The notes: generated by a model from the letters alone, not told the origin. A stretch of DNA of 64,000 bases from Synechococcus sp. 1G10 (GCF_002252625.1 NZ_NQKW01000004.1:124001-188000); one strand, 5' to 3'. Numbered from the stretch's first letter, positions 39,201 through 48,500 are shown. Made by a program: numbers and translations.

Positions 39201-42029
39201 TCAGGCCGTTTGAGGGGCTGGGCGTTCTGTGGCAGGGGTTGCCGGAACAAGGGAGGGGACAGGTACGACCTGGTTACCCAGGTCGATGAATTCACACACC
39301 GGAAAACGGTTGATCGCCTGGAGCGCTTTGCGGGAGGTGGTGCGCAGCTGCTCGCTGATCGCTTCGGCGTAGGGGACCTGGGCCAGCAGATCGACGGTGC
39401 GGCGCAGGATGCGCACGATGTCGCCTTCATCGAGGGAGGTGTTGGCGATCACGTCGTTCCAGCTGGTGCCACGGGCCCAGGCATGCACCAACCCCATCAG
39501 CTCAGGTTCCCACCAGGCCGGCACCACCACCTGGGCCCGCTCCTGGTGACGAAGCAGTTCGCGGCGCAGCCCGCTGAGATCGTGGAGGGCCTCCTCTGAG
39601 CGCGGCGGCGGCGGAAAGCCGCTCCAGAGATCCGGACGGTTCACCTCAGTGCTGATCGCCTCGAGGACGGCGGCCAGCTCCGCAGGGTTGAGCTCGTCGA
39701 GGTGGCCGCTCATCAGGGCCAGGCCCAGCCACAGCTCGTTGTCGCCGCGCAGGACCGCCACGGTGCGGCCCACCTCGGTGGGCTCCAGACCCTCGGCCCC
39801 GGCCAGCGCCCCGAAGGCACGCAGTATCTCAATCAGGGCCAGGAACGTGTCCCAGTGACGGTTGGCGCGGTGGTGAAGCAGCCTCTGGCGCTCCTCAATC
39901 TCCTCACCCAGTTCCTCCATCCGGCGCCGCTGCTTCTTGAGCTGGCGGCGGTCGCCCCAGTGGTGGGCGGGATGCTGCTCCAGCTCCTGCTCAAGCTGCT
40001 GCACCAGCTGCGCCTGGCTGCGCACCTCTCCCGCCAGGTCGTACTGGGGGGTTTGCATGTCGTGGCGGCGGGCCATCGAGGCAACCGCCAAAGCCAGTCC
40101 ACCACTGACGTTATCGCCGTGGCGCAGCTCGCCGGCATGGTCGAGGCGAGGTGCCGGGATCGAATCAACCTGGAGGCAACTCAGCTCGGCATGGAGGCTC
40201 ACCACCCCATGGCATGGAACCAGGATCCAGACATTCTCATCGGTGAGGCAGAGAAGCAGCGGGAACTGGCCGGAGCCCTGCTGCTTGGCCACGATCACTG
40301 CGGGGGTCACCCGAGCCCGCAGCTGGGGCGCTTTCAGGCTCACCAGGGTGCCTTCACTGGCGAACTGAAGCGCCAGGGTGAGCTCGTGAGCCAGGGTTTC
40401 TTCCGCCTGCTGCTGCAGGATGCGCTGGATACGCCGCTCCTCCCGCAGCCGTTCCCGCTCCTTCTCGTAGGCCTCGAATTCCTCCCAGGGGATGTCGGCG
40501 GTGGGCCCCGCCAGCTGGACCAGCTGGGCGCGCAGGGAGGCGATCCTGGATTCATCCTCCGCCAGATCGAGAGTAGCCAGGTACCGCCCGAAACTGCGCT
40601 CCACCAGCTGCTGGGCCTTGGCCAGGTCGTAGCGCTGCAGCAGATTCAGCACCATGCCGTAGCTGGGGGTGAACTGGCTCACCAGCGGATCGGCGGGACT
40701 GGTGGCCAGTTGCCCTGCCTCGCGCACCCCCTCGAAGCGGCTCTGCACCGTGACCACATAGCCCTGCACGTCCAGCCCGCGCCGTCCGGCCCGGCCCGCC
40801 ATCTGCAGGAACTCGCTGCCCATCAGCGGGCGGTGGCCCCGCTCGGTGCGTTTGGAGAGGGCCGAGATCACCGTGGTACGCGCCGGCATGTTGATGCCTG
40901 CCGCCAGGGTCTCGGTGGCGAAAACCACCTTGATCAGGCCCTGCTGGAACAGCTCCTCGATCAGTTCCTTCCATGCCGGCAACACGCCGGCATGGTGGGC
41001 GGCGATGCCGCGGATGAGAGCTTCGGCGTGGCCCCCATCCCGCACCGCTTCAGGTGTGGCGGCCACGAAAGCGTCGAGCCGGGCCACGATCCGGGCCTGC
41101 TCCGGCTCGCTCACCAGACAGACACGGCCCAGGTCACGCACCGCTTTGTCGCAGGCGCGGCGGCTGAAGATGAAATAAATGGCCGGGAGCATGTCGCGCT
41201 CGGCCATCTGGGCCACCACGAAGGGCAGCGGCGCAGCCTCCGGCTGGGGCGGCTTCGGGCTCTTTCCTTTGCGCCGATCCCCCTTGGGGGCCCGCCACAC
41301 CTTGCAGTTGGGGTGCAGTCCCGTGCCCTGTTCGTTGAGCAGGGGATGCAGTCCCTTGGCGCTGCAGAAACTGAAGGCCAGCGGCACCGGCCGGTGGTCG
41401 CTCATCACCAGGGTGGTGGGGCCATGCACCCGCTCAATCCAGTCGGTGAGCTGCCCGGCATTGGCCACCGTGGCCGAGAGAGCCACCAGTTGCACCGGCG
41501 GCGGGCAATGAATGATCGATTCCTCCCAAACGGTGCCGCGCTGGGAGTCGTTCATGTAGTGGCACTCATCGAGCACCACCGCCTCCACATCGGCGAGGGG
41601 ATCGTCACCCCGGTCCACCTCCGCGTAGAGCATGTTGCGGAAGATCTCGGTGGTCATCACCACGATCGGCGCCTCGCGGTTCACGCTCAGATCGCCGGTC
41701 ATCAGGCCCACCCGATCCGCCCCGAACTGCTCCCTGAAATCGCGCAGCTTCTGGTTCGAGAGGGCCTTGAGGGGAGTGGTGTAAAAAACCTTTTGCCCAT
41801 GGGCAAGGGCACGGTGGATGGCGTATTCCCCCACCAGCGTCTTGCCGGAGCCGGTGGGTGCACTCACCACGACCGAATGTCCCTGGTTGAGAGCGTCGAT
41901 CGCCTCCAGCTGGAAGGGATCGAGGGCGAAGGGAAAGAGCTGATCGAGGGGCGGAATCCCGGCTGGATCGGCTGAACGTTCTGGGTCCGCCGCCGGATCA
42001 GCTGGAGCGTCGGAACCGGCGGTCTGCAT
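39201..42029 (-). CDS. Ski2/Mtr4-like DEVH-type RNA helicase
   Basis: A 942-residue superfamily 2 helicase, related to eukaryotic Ski2/Mtr4 and chloroplast ISE2. Motif I is SAPTGSGKTLVGEYA, motif II is VVLDECHYM (DECH), motif III is ALSATVAN, and motif VI is QMAGRAGRRGLD. The region after about 480 holds a coiled segment and the C-terminal DSHCT-type domain (WARGTSWNDVIANTSLDEGDIVRILRRTVDLL). It probably acts in RNA turnover or ribosome assembly; the cyanobacterial substrate is unknown. ATG 42029 is preferred to the adjacent GTG 42032. It is convergent with purB and divergent from bioF. Confidence 0.93.
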   Translation of the reverse strand: MQTAGSDAPADPAADPERSADPAGIPPLDQLFPFALDPFQLEAIDALNQGHSVVVSAPTGSGKTLVGEYAIHRALAHGQKVFYTTPLKALSNQKLRDFREQFGADRVGLMTGDLSVNREAPIVVMTTEIFRNMLYAEVDRGDDPLADVEAVVLDECHYMNDSQRGTVWEESIIHCPPPVQLVALSATVANAGQLTDWIERVHGPTTLVMSDHRPVPLAFSFCSAKGLHPLLNEQGTGLHPNCKVWRAPKGDRRKGKSPKPPQPEAAPLPFVVAQMAERDMLPAIYFIFSRRACDKAVRDLGRVCLVSEPEQARIVARLDAFVAATPEAVRDGGHAEALIRGIAAHHAGVLPAWKELIEELFQQGLIKVVFATETLAAGINMPARTTVISALSKRTERGHRPLMGSEFLQMAGRAGRRGLDVQGYVVTVQSRFEGVREAGQLATSPADPLVSQFTPSYGMVLNLLQRYDLAKAQQLVERSFGRYLATLDLAEDESRIASLRAQLVQLAGPTADIPWEEFEAYEKERERLREERRIQRILQQQAEETLAHELTLALQFASEGTLVSLKAPQLRARVTPAVIVAKQQGSGQFPLLLCLTDENVWILVPCHGVVSLHAELSCLQVDSIPAPRLDHAGELRHGDNVSGGLALAVASMARRHDMQTPQYDLAGEVRSQAQLVQQLEQELEQHPAHHWGDRRQLKKQRRRMEELGEEIEERQRLLHHRANRHWDTFLALIEILRAFGALAGAEGLEPTEVGRTVAVLRGDNELWLGLALMSGHLDELNPAELAAVLEAISTEVNRPDLWSGFPPPPRSEEALHDLSGLRRELLRHQERAQVVVPAWWEPELMGLVHAWARGTSWNDVIANTSLDEGDIVRILRRTVDLLAQVPYAEAISEQLRTTSRKALQAINRFPVCEFIDLGNQVVPVPSLVPATPATERPAPQTA

Positions 42030-42098
42030 CACACAATCTTATGGGCTGCCCAGCAAGCAGAGTGGGGTGAGTGCAACTGCCCTGGCGTTGACTTCCGC

Positions 42099-43289
42099 GT
42101 GGCTCCTGATCCGCTCGATTCCATCCAGCAGGCCCTCAGCCGGGTTCCCAAGGAGCGGCAGCGACGGTTGCGCACATTCCGCCCAGGCCCAGACGCCACC
42201 CTCCTGCCGGACGAAGCCGGCCCGGCCATTGGGGGCCTGCTCGATCTGGCCAGCAACGACTATCTCGGACTCAGCGCCCACCCCAGCCTGAAGGCGGCGG
42301 CCATGGCCGCGATCCAGAGCGACGGGGTGGGCTGCGGCGGATCTCGACTGGTGAGCGGCACGCGACCATGCCATAACAAGCTCGAGGCGGCCCTGGCCCA
42401 GTGGCTTGGGCGCGAGCGGGTGCTGCTCTTCCCCAGCGGCTTTCAGGCCAACTTGGCCGCGGTGCTGGCCCTGGCCGACCGCCACAGCGAGGTGATCGCC
42501 GACCGCCTGATCCACCACTCCCTGCTGGTGGGGATCCAGGCCAGCGGTGCCCGGCTGCGGCGCTTTCGCCACAACGATCTGAGCGACCTGCGCCGCCTGC
42601 TGGAGCGCGGGGCCCAGAACGAGCCGGGCCGGCGCCGACTGGTGGTGAGCGAAAGCCTGTTCAGCATGGAAGGAACCTCCCCCGATCTGGCCGGCATCGC
42701 CGCGGCCTGCCAGGAGTTCGGCGCCCTGTTGCTGGTGGACGAAGCCCATGCCCTGGGAGTGCTTGGCCCCGGCGGCCGCGGGTTGGCCTGGGGCCTGGCG
42801 GGAGTGAGCCTGGTGAGCGGCACCTTCGGCAAAGCCTTCGGCGCTGGCGGTGCCTTCCTCGCGGCCGATGGAGTCGTGGGCCAATGGCTGCTGCAGGGCT
42901 CCGGCGCTTTCCGCTACACCACCGCCCTGGCTCCGCCACTGGCGGCCGCGGCCCTGGCGGCCCTGGAGCAGCTCCAGTCCGATGCTGACCAGGGCATCGC
43001 CCTGCTGCGGCGAGCGCAGCGTTGGCGTGATGGCCTCGAAGCCGCCCACTGGCGGCGCCCCCCCGGCAAGGGTCCGGTCCTGCCGCTGCACGTGGGCGAT
43101 GACGCCCTCGCCCTCGACCTCCAGCGCCACCTGGAGCAGGCCGGGCTGCTGGCGGTGGCGATCCGCCCGCCCACGGTGCCGGCTGGAACGGCTCGCCTGC
43201 GGCTGGTGCTGCGCCGCGACCTGCCCCACGGGAGTCTTGATCGCCTGCTCCACGCCCTGGCCACCTGGCCCCACGCCCCTTCCCGATGA
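42099..43289 (+). CDS. bioF: 8-amino-7-oxononanoate synthase
   Basis: A 396-residue PLP enzyme condensing pimeloyl-ACP with alanine, the first step of biotin ring assembly. LDLASNDYLGLSAHP, GVGCGGSRLVSGTRPCHNKLE, LLVDEAHALGVLGPGGRG and the PLP-binding Lys in SGTFGKAFGAGGAF are diagnostic. The start is GTG 42099. It overlaps bioK by 4 bp and heads a six-gene biotin operon. Confidence 0.95.
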   Translation: MAPDPLDSIQQALSRVPKERQRRLRTFRPGPDATLLPDEAGPAIGGLLDLASNDYLGLSAHPSLKAAAMAAIQSDGVGCGGSRLVSGTRPCHNKLEAALAQWLGRERVLLFPSGFQANLAAVLALADRHSEVIADRLIHHSLLVGIQASGARLRRFRHNDLSDLRRLLERGAQNEPGRRRLVVSESLFSMEGTSPDLAGIAAACQEFGALLLVDEAHALGVLGPGGRGLAWGLAGVSLVSGTFGKAFGAGGAFLAADGVVGQWLLQGSGAFRYTTALAPPLAAAALAALEQLQSDADQGIALLRRAQRWRDGLEAAHWRRPPGKGPVLPLHVGDDALALDLQRHLEQAGLLAVAIRPPTVPAGTARLRLVLRRDLPHGSLDRLLHALATWPHAPSR

Positions 43290-43984
43290 GCCACCCTCCC
43301 CTGGCGTTGATCGCCATGCACGGCTGGGCCGGCGACAGCCGTGCCTGGAGTCCTTGGCAGGAGGCCGCGGCCAGCCGGGGCTGGAGCTGGCAGAGCGGTG
43401 AGCGCGGCTACGGCCAGCTGGCCCCCAGCACCCCCCAATGGCCGGAGCAGAGCGGCCGCAGGGCCGTGATCGTGCATTCCCTTGGGCTGCATCTGCTGCC
43501 GGCGGCGGTGCTGGCGGCAGCAGAGGTGGTGGTGCTGCTGGCCAGCTTCGGCAGTTTCGTGCCCGCCGGGCCCAATGGCCGGCGCTGGCGGCAGGCCCTT
43601 CGCGGCATGGGCCAGAGCCTGGAGGCCGGCAACAGCGCCGCGATGCTCAACGACTTCCTGCGCGAAGCCGCCGCTCCCGCGCCTGTGGAGCTGCTGCCGG
43701 CAGGGCCCTCCTCAGAGGCCATCCCGCCCGAGGGAGTGGAGCGGCTGCGTCAGGATCTGCTCCTGCTGGAGCAGTGCACCGCCGTGCCCCCCGCTTTCCC
43801 CGCCGGCGCCCGCAGCCTGATCGTCGAGGCCGGTGCCGATCGCATCGTGGCCCCCGAGAGCCGCGCAGCCCTGGCCCTGGCCCTGCCGGCAGCAGAGCGC
43901 TGGTCCCTGGCCGGCGTTGGCCACAGCCTGCTGGGCAGCGATCTGGTGGATCCCGTCCTGAACTGGCTGGAGGCCTGCCTCTGA
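43286..43984 (+). CDS. bioK: Pimeloyl-ACP methyl ester esterase, BioK type
   Basis: A 232-residue alpha/beta hydrolase in the slot occupied by BioH in other bacteria; it should release the methyl group from pimeloyl-ACP methyl ester after BioC. MHGWAGDSRAW is the oxyanion region, the nucleophile elbow is IVHSLGLHLL, and the catalytic His is in GVGHSLLGSD. BioK is the esterase reported for marine picocyanobacteria. Assignment rests on context (bioF-x-bioC-bioD-bioA) and hydrolase motifs. It overlaps both neighbours. Confidence 0.85.
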   Translation: MSHPPLALIAMHGWAGDSRAWSPWQEAAASRGWSWQSGERGYGQLAPSTPQWPEQSGRRAVIVHSLGLHLLPAAVLAAAEVVVLLASFGSFVPAGPNGRRWRQALRGMGQSLEAGNSAAMLNDFLREAAAPAPVELLPAGPSSEAIPPEGVERLRQDLLLLEQCTAVPPAFPAGARSLIVEAGADRIVAPESRAALALALPAAERWSLAGVGHSLLGSDLVDPVLNWLEACL

Positions 43985-44808
43985 TGGTCCTGATCCAGTC
44001 AGCCCCCTCGATGGCCCAGCGAATGCGGCTGGCCTTCACTCGCCGTGCCCGCCACTACGACGCAGCCGCCAGCCTGCAACGGGCCGTGGCCTGGCGGCTG
44101 GCCCGTCACTGCCGCGACCTGGCTCTCCCGCCCGGGCCGAGGGCGGATCTGGGGGCCGGCACCGGGCTGCTCAGCAAGGCACTGGAGCAACAGCGTCCCG
44201 GCTGCACCATGCTGCGGCTCGATGCCTGCGAGGCCCTGCTGAAGCAGGGAGCCCGCCAAGAGCTCGCCGGGGTTGCCGTGCCGCTGGCTTCAGCGCCCCA
44301 GCGTCTCTGGGACCTCGACGACGGCTTGCCCGAGGGTCTGGGCGGGGCAGCGCTGCTGGTTTCGAGCTTCGCGCTGCATTGGCTGGATGATCCCGCCGCC
44401 AGCCTGGGCCAGTGGTGCGATGCCCTTGCGCCTGGCGGCTGGCTGGGGCTGGCCGTCCCCACCGCCGGCAGCTTCCCCCAATGGCGCCAGGCGGCGGCCG
44501 CAGCCGGCGTGCCCTGCACCGCTCTGGCCCTGCCGGAGCTGCCCCGTTTGCTGGCTGTGGCCGCCCCGCGCCTGGAACTGCGCCTGTGCGCGCCCCTGCG
44601 CTACAGCCGGAGCGGCCCCAGCGGCCGGGCCCTGCTGCGGCCCATGGGGGCGGTGGGGGCCGGCACCACCGATGCAGCACCTCTGGGGGTCGGGGAGTGG
44701 CGGAAGCTGGAGGCCCACTGGCCTCAGGACCATCTCGGCCAAAAGCACCTGAGCTGGGAGGTGCTGCTGTTGATCGGCCGCCAACCCATGAAGGAGCAGA
44801 AGCGATGA
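43984..44808 (+). CDS. bioC: Malonyl-ACP O-methyltransferase
   Basis: A 274-residue SAM enzyme that caps malonyl-ACP as a methyl ester so that fatty acid synthase can build pimelate. AFTRRARHYDAAASLQRAVA is typical of BioC, followed by the SAM motif ADLGAGTGLLSKAL and LLVSSFALHWLDDP. Its ATG overlaps the bioK stop by one base and its stop overlaps bioD (ATGA). Confidence 0.92.
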   Translation: MVLIQSAPSMAQRMRLAFTRRARHYDAAASLQRAVAWRLARHCRDLALPPGPRADLGAGTGLLSKALEQQRPGCTMLRLDACEALLKQGARQELAGVAVPLASAPQRLWDLDDGLPEGLGGAALLVSSFALHWLDDPAASLGQWCDALAPGGWLGLAVPTAGSFPQWRQAAAAAGVPCTALALPELPRLLAVAAPRLELRLCAPLRYSRSGPSGRALLRPMGAVGAGTTDAAPLGVGEWRKLEAHWPQDHLGQKHLSWEVLLLIGRQPMKEQKR

Positions 44809-45443
44809 CGAGCCTGGTGGTCTGCGGCACCGACACCGATGTGGGCAAGACCGTGGTGAGTGCCCTGCTGGTGGAGGGACTCGGAGCCCGCTACTGGAAG
44901 CCGGTGCAATGCGGCCTCGAGGAGGGGGGCGACACAGCCAGGGTCGCGGCCATGCTCGGCCTCACTCCCAGCGAAGCCGCCCAACGTCTCATCCCTGAGG
45001 CCTACCGCTACGACCATCCGGTTTCACCCCACTGGGCCGGGGAGCTGGAGCAGCGGCCGATCGAGCTGGAGCGGCTGGCCCTGCCCCCTGTGAAGGGTTC
45101 TCTGGTGGTGGAGACCGCCGGCGGCCTGCTGGTGCCCCTGCGCATCGACAGCCTCCAGATCGATCAGATCCAGCGCTGGGGCCTGCCGGTGCTGCTGGTT
45201 GCCCGCAGCGGCCTGGGCACCCTCAACCACACCCTGCTCTCGGTGGAAGCCCTGCGCAACAGAGCGATTCCCCTGCTGGGCCTGGTGCTCAACGGCCCAC
45301 CCCACCCCAATAACCCCAGCACCCTGGAGGCACTGAGCGGGGCGCCGGTACTGGCCTGTCTACCCCCCCTGCCCCGGCTTGATCGCAAAGCCCTGGCCGA
45401 GCAATGGCAGGCCAGTGGTCTGGCCCGTAGCCTGGCCCGATGA
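44805..45443 (+). CDS. bioD: Dethiobiotin synthetase
   Basis: A 212-residue ATP-dependent carboxylase closing the ureido ring. The P-loop is VCGTDTDVGKTVVSALL, followed by YWKPVQCGLEEGGDT and VVETAGGLLVPL. It overlaps bioC and the following small gene by 4 bp each, so translation is coupled through the operon. Confidence 0.95.
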   Translation: MTSLVVCGTDTDVGKTVVSALLVEGLGARYWKPVQCGLEEGGDTARVAAMLGLTPSEAAQRLIPEAYRYDHPVSPHWAGELEQRPIELERLALPPVKGSLVVETAGGLLVPLRIDSLQIDQIQRWGLPVLLVARSGLGTLNHTLLSVEALRNRAIPLLGLVLNGPPHPNNPSTLEALSGAPVLACLPPLPRLDRKALAEQWQASGLARSLAR

Positions 45444-45595
45444 CACGAGGCAATCTGCTGGTCAGCGCGTCAGTAGCCCTGCTCTGCGCAGGCATCCTGG
45501 TGCTGTTCACCGATGTGGAAGTCGGGATGGTGCGTTGGTTCAACTGCGGACCCTGGTCCTCTGAATCAGCCCGCATGGAGAAGCGGTGCCGCTGA
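45440..45595 (+). CDS. Small membrane protein between bioD and bioA
   Basis: A 51-residue ORF whose ATG overlaps the bioD stop (ATGA) and whose TGA lies 19 bp before the bioA start. An N-terminal hydrophobic helix (NLLVSASVALLCAGILVLF) is followed by a short outer tail with CGPW and a Cys/Arg-rich end (MEKRCR). It could be a secreted or single-pass protein. No family was recognised; spacing inside a tightly coupled operon is the main evidence that it is translated. Confidence 0.6.
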   Translation: MTRGNLLVSASVALLCAGILVLFTDVEVGMVRWFNCGPWSSESARMEKRCR

Positions 45596-45614
45596 AGCCG
45601 CTGCAGCCCAACCT

Positions 45615-46883
45615 TTGAGCTGGCATCCCCATCTCTGGCACCCCACCACCCAGGTGGCCCGGGCCGATCCCCCCCTCCGGGCAGTGGCAGGCCGCGGCGC
45701 CATGCTCGAACTCGACGACGGCCGTGAGCTGATCGACGCCATCAGCAGCTGGTGGGTGACCCTGCACGGCCATGGCGAACCCAGCATCGCCGCGGCGGTG
45801 GCGGAGCAGGCCCTGCGGCTGGAGCAGGTGATCTTCGCCAACTTCCGCCATCCCCCCGCTGAGCGCTTAGCCGAGCGGCTCAGCGCCGCCACCGGTCTGG
45901 AGCGGCTGTTCTTCTCCGACGATGGATCCACCGCGGTGGAGGTGGCCCTGAAGATGGCCTGGCAGTGGTGGCGCAACCAGGGCTCCGAGCGGCGTCAGCT
46001 GATTGCCTTCGAGGGGGCATATCACGGCGACACCTTCGGGGCCATGGCCCTGGGGGAGCGCTCCCTGTTCTCTGCTCCGTTCGAGCCCCTGCTCTCCCCG
46101 GTGGCCCGGGCCCCCTGGCCCGCCACCTGGTGGGACGATCAGGACGTGGAGGGCAAGGAAGCTGAGGCCCTGGCGACGCTGGAGCGATTGCTGGAGGTGC
46201 CCACCGCCGCGGTGATCCTCGAGCCGCTGGTGCAGGGCGCCAGCGGCATGGCGATGGTGCGGGAGAGCTTCCTGCGGAAGCTGGAGCAACGGGTGCGTCA
46301 GGCCGGCGCCCTGCTGATCGCCGATGAGGTGATGACCGGGTTCGGACGCACCGGTGCCCTCTTCGCCTGCGATCGGGCGGGGATCCGTCCCGATCTGGTG
46401 TCCCTCTCCAAGGGCCTCACCGGCGGCTTCCTGCCGATGGGCGTCACCCTGGCTAGCGAGCGGATTTACCGGGGCTTCATCAGCGACGACCCAAGCCACA
46501 CCCTGTACCACGGCCACAGCTTCACAGCCAATCCGCTCGGCTGCGCCGCCGCCAACGCCAGCCTGGATCTGCTGCTTGAGCGGCCTGCGCTCCACGAAGG
46601 CTTCGAGGCCCGGCACAGGCCCCATCTCGAGGCCCTGGCTGTCCATCCCCTGGTGCAGCGGCCACGGCTGTGCGGCACCATCGCCGCCTTCGATCTGGCG
46701 GTTGAGCGGCCTGGTTATCTCCACCCCGCCGGCCGCCAGCTCCAGCGCCATGCCCTCGAGGCCGGGGTGTTTCTGCGGCCCCTTGGCCATGTGGTTTACC
46801 TGCTGCCGCCGCTTTGCCTCAGCGACCAGCAGCTGCAGGACTGCTACAGCGTGATCCGCTCAGGCCTCGACCAGCTGAACTGA
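45615..46883 (+). CDS. bioA: Adenosylmethionine-8-amino-7-oxononanoate aminotransferase
   Basis: A 422-residue PLP enzyme converting KAPA to DAPA with SAM as amino donor. The start is TTG 45615 (SWHPHLWHPTTQVA follows), as the family begins at that motif; an in-frame ATG at 45513 would overlap the small ORF. LIDAISSWWVTLHGH, FSDDGSTAVEVALKMA, IADEVMTGFGRTG and the PLP-binding Lys in SLSKGLTGGFLPMG are diagnostic. Its stop codon forms one arm of a palindrome shared with the convergent DUF3143 stop. Confidence 0.95.
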   Translation: MSWHPHLWHPTTQVARADPPLRAVAGRGAMLELDDGRELIDAISSWWVTLHGHGEPSIAAAVAEQALRLEQVIFANFRHPPAERLAERLSAATGLERLFFSDDGSTAVEVALKMAWQWWRNQGSERRQLIAFEGAYHGDTFGAMALGERSLFSAPFEPLLSPVARAPWPATWWDDQDVEGKEAEALATLERLLEVPTAAVILEPLVQGASGMAMVRESFLRKLEQRVRQAGALLIADEVMTGFGRTGALFACDRAGIRPDLVSLSKGLTGGFLPMGVTLASERIYRGFISDDPSHTLYHGHSFTANPLGCAAANASLDLLLERPALHEGFEARHRPHLEALAVHPLVQRPRLCGTIAAFDLAVERPGYLHPAGRQLQRHALEAGVFLRPLGHVVYLLPPLCLSDQQLQDCYSVIRSGLDQLN

Positions 46884-46887
46884 GGCC

Positions 46888-47154
46888 TCAGGGGCCGGCC
46901 AGGATCGCAGATTCCACGTCAGCGCGGCTGAGGCCATAGGGGAACAGGCGCACCGTGACGTTGCCCCCGTGCTCCCAGCTCACTTTGAGCTCCTCGACGT
47001 CCAGCTCGATGCGGGCACTCCACAGCGGCTGTCTCAGATCCCAGAGACAGGGCTCTGCCTGGTCCCGGTAGGCGCCCAGATCAGTCAACCACTGCTCAAG
47101 AGCCGGCAGCGGGTGGTTGTACAGCGGAGTCTGCAGGGGGGGTAAGGAGATCAT
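46888..47154 (-). CDS. DUF3143 family protein
   Basis: An 88-residue protein with the family opening LPPLQTPLYNHPLPALEQWL and the closing NVTVRLFPYGLSRADVESAI. DUF3143 proteins are short, soluble, cyanobacterial and plastid-lineage proteins of unknown role. It starts within the 3' end of the J-domain gene (59 bp overlap, other frame, same strand), so the two should be expressed together. It is convergent with bioA. Confidence 0.88.
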   Translation of the reverse strand: MISLPPLQTPLYNHPLPALEQWLTDLGAYRDQAEPCLWDLRQPLWSARIELDVEELKVSWEHGGNVTVRLFPYGLSRADVESAILAGP

Positions 47155-47695
47155 CCCCAGGCAAGCGTGCAATCGAGCCTTCAGTCTGCCGCTCAATCGG
47201 ATCAACGGCCGGGGCGCTGCCCGGGGGCTGGGTGACCAGTTCCACCCCGCGCCACCAGGCCAGGCCCAGACCGAGCACCAGACTGAAAAGCAGGGCCAGG
47301 GCCAGCAGCAAAAGGGCGAACCATTCACCCCCCGAGAAGGCCCGCCGTACCGAGAGGGGGCGGCGCGGCGAGACCGGTCCTGTCAGCATCGGCCCCGGCC
47401 CCTTTGCAGGAATGGCGGTCGGTGGGCTGAGAGCCTCAACGCGCTGGAGCAGGGCCAGACGCAGCTGGCTGTCATAGGCGGATCGACGCTGAGGGTCCCC
47501 CAGCACCAGGTAGGCCTCCTGCAGCCGGCGGAACTGGTCCCGGGCCTCTGCCAGCGGCAGGGTGGTGGTGTCGGGGTGGTAGAGCTTGCTCAGTGAGCGA
47601 AAAGCCTGCCTCAGGTCCTGGGGAGTGGCCGTGCTCGGCAGACCAAGCAGGGCGTAAAGGGATGGGCCCGTGACCGGGTGCTCGCCGCCTGCCAC
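47096..47695 (-). CDS. J-domain (DnaJ-like) membrane protein
   Basis: A ~199-residue protein with an N-terminal J domain (SLYALLGLPSTATPQDLRQAFRSL, HPD in LYHPDTTTLP, LQEAYLVLGDPQRRSAYD) that would stimulate an Hsp70. A Pro-rich linker follows, then one membrane helix at about 125-148 (WFALLLLALALLFSLVLGLGLAWW) and a Pro-rich tail. It may recruit DnaK to the membrane. The start is GTG 47695 or the adjacent TTG 47698. It overlaps DUF3143 and is divergent from rsmG. Confidence 0.88.
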   Translation of the reverse strand: MAGGEHPVTGPSLYALLGLPSTATPQDLRQAFRSLSKLYHPDTTTLPLAEARDQFRRLQEAYLVLGDPQRRSAYDSQLRLALLQRVEALSPPTAIPAKGPGPMLTGPVSPRRPLSVRRAFSGGEWFALLLLALALLFSLVLGLGLAWWRGVELVTQPPGSAPAVDPIERQTEGSIARLPGDDLLTPPADSAVQPPAAGS

Positions 47696-47751
47696 CAACC
47701 GCGCGCCATGGTTGCGAGATCCTAGAGAGCTTCTCCATCTCTGCTGCAGTG

Positions 47752-48486
47752 ATGACGGCTTCTGCCGATCCGGTTCCAGCTGGCCTCTGGGACAGCCTGG
47801 GCTGGGAGCCGACCCCAGAGCAGCTGCAGCTGTTGATGGCGTTGCAGCAGCACCTGCGCGACTGGAACACTCGCCTCAACCTCACCCGACTGGTCGATGG
47901 CGACGACTACTGGGTCGCCCAGGTGTACGACAGCCTCTGGCCCTGGCGCGATCAGCTCCGAACCCCATCGCAGCCCCTGCGCTGCATCGATGTGGGCACC
48001 GGTGGCGGCTTCCCCGGCCTGGCCTTGGCGATCGCTCTCCCGGCAGCCCGCCTCACCCTGGTGGATTCCGTCGGGCGCAAGGCTGAAGCGGTGAAGGCCA
48101 TGGCCGCCAGCCTGGGCATGGGCGATCGGGTGGAGGTGCGCTGGGAGCGGGCGGAGACCACCGGCCACGCCCGAGCCTGCCGTGGCCGCCAGGACTGGGC
48201 CATGGCGCGGGCCGTGGCCTCCGCTCCAGTGGTGGCGGAGTATCTGGTCCCCTTGCTGAATGCCAGCGGCAGGGCCCTGCTCTACCGCGGCCAGTGGAGC
48301 CCAGAGGATCTGGCCAGCCTGGAGCGGGCCGCCTCCAGCCTGCGCGCCGAAGTGGAGAGGGTGGAGCGGATCGACCTGCCAGGCGGGCGGGGGGTACGCC
48401 ATGCGGTTGTGCTGAAACCAATTGCCCCCTGCCCCGTCAGCTACCCCAGGGCCGTGGGTCTGCCGGCGAAGCAACCCCTGGCCTGA
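47752..48486 (+). CDS. rsmG: 16S rRNA (guanine-527 N7) methyltransferase
   Basis: A 244-residue SAM enzyme (GidB). TRLNLTRLVDGDDYWVAQVYDSL precedes the SAM motif IDVGTGGGFPGLALAIALP, then TLVDSVGRKAEAVKAMA and MARAVASAPVVAEYLVPLL. The start is ATG 47752, preceded by an immediately adjacent GTG. It is convergent with the aldo/keto reductase gene; the 14-bp gap overlaps a GATCAGCTGATC palindrome (48491-48502). Confidence 0.95.
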   Translation: MTASADPVPAGLWDSLGWEPTPEQLQLLMALQQHLRDWNTRLNLTRLVDGDDYWVAQVYDSLWPWRDQLRTPSQPLRCIDVGTGGGFPGLALAIALPAARLTLVDSVGRKAEAVKAMAASLGMGDRVEVRWERAETTGHARACRGRQDWAMARAVASAPVVAEYLVPLLNASGRALLYRGQWSPEDLASLERAASSLRAEVERVERIDLPGGRGVRHAVVLKPIAPCPVSYPRAVGLPAKQPLA

Positions 48487-48500
48487 GCAGGATCAGCTGA

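Noticed and set aside
39702..41975. A 757-codon open frame antisense to the helicase gene
   Set aside because: A consequence of high GC3 on the coding strand; the protein text is low in recognisable motifs and the helicase motifs on the other strand are certain.
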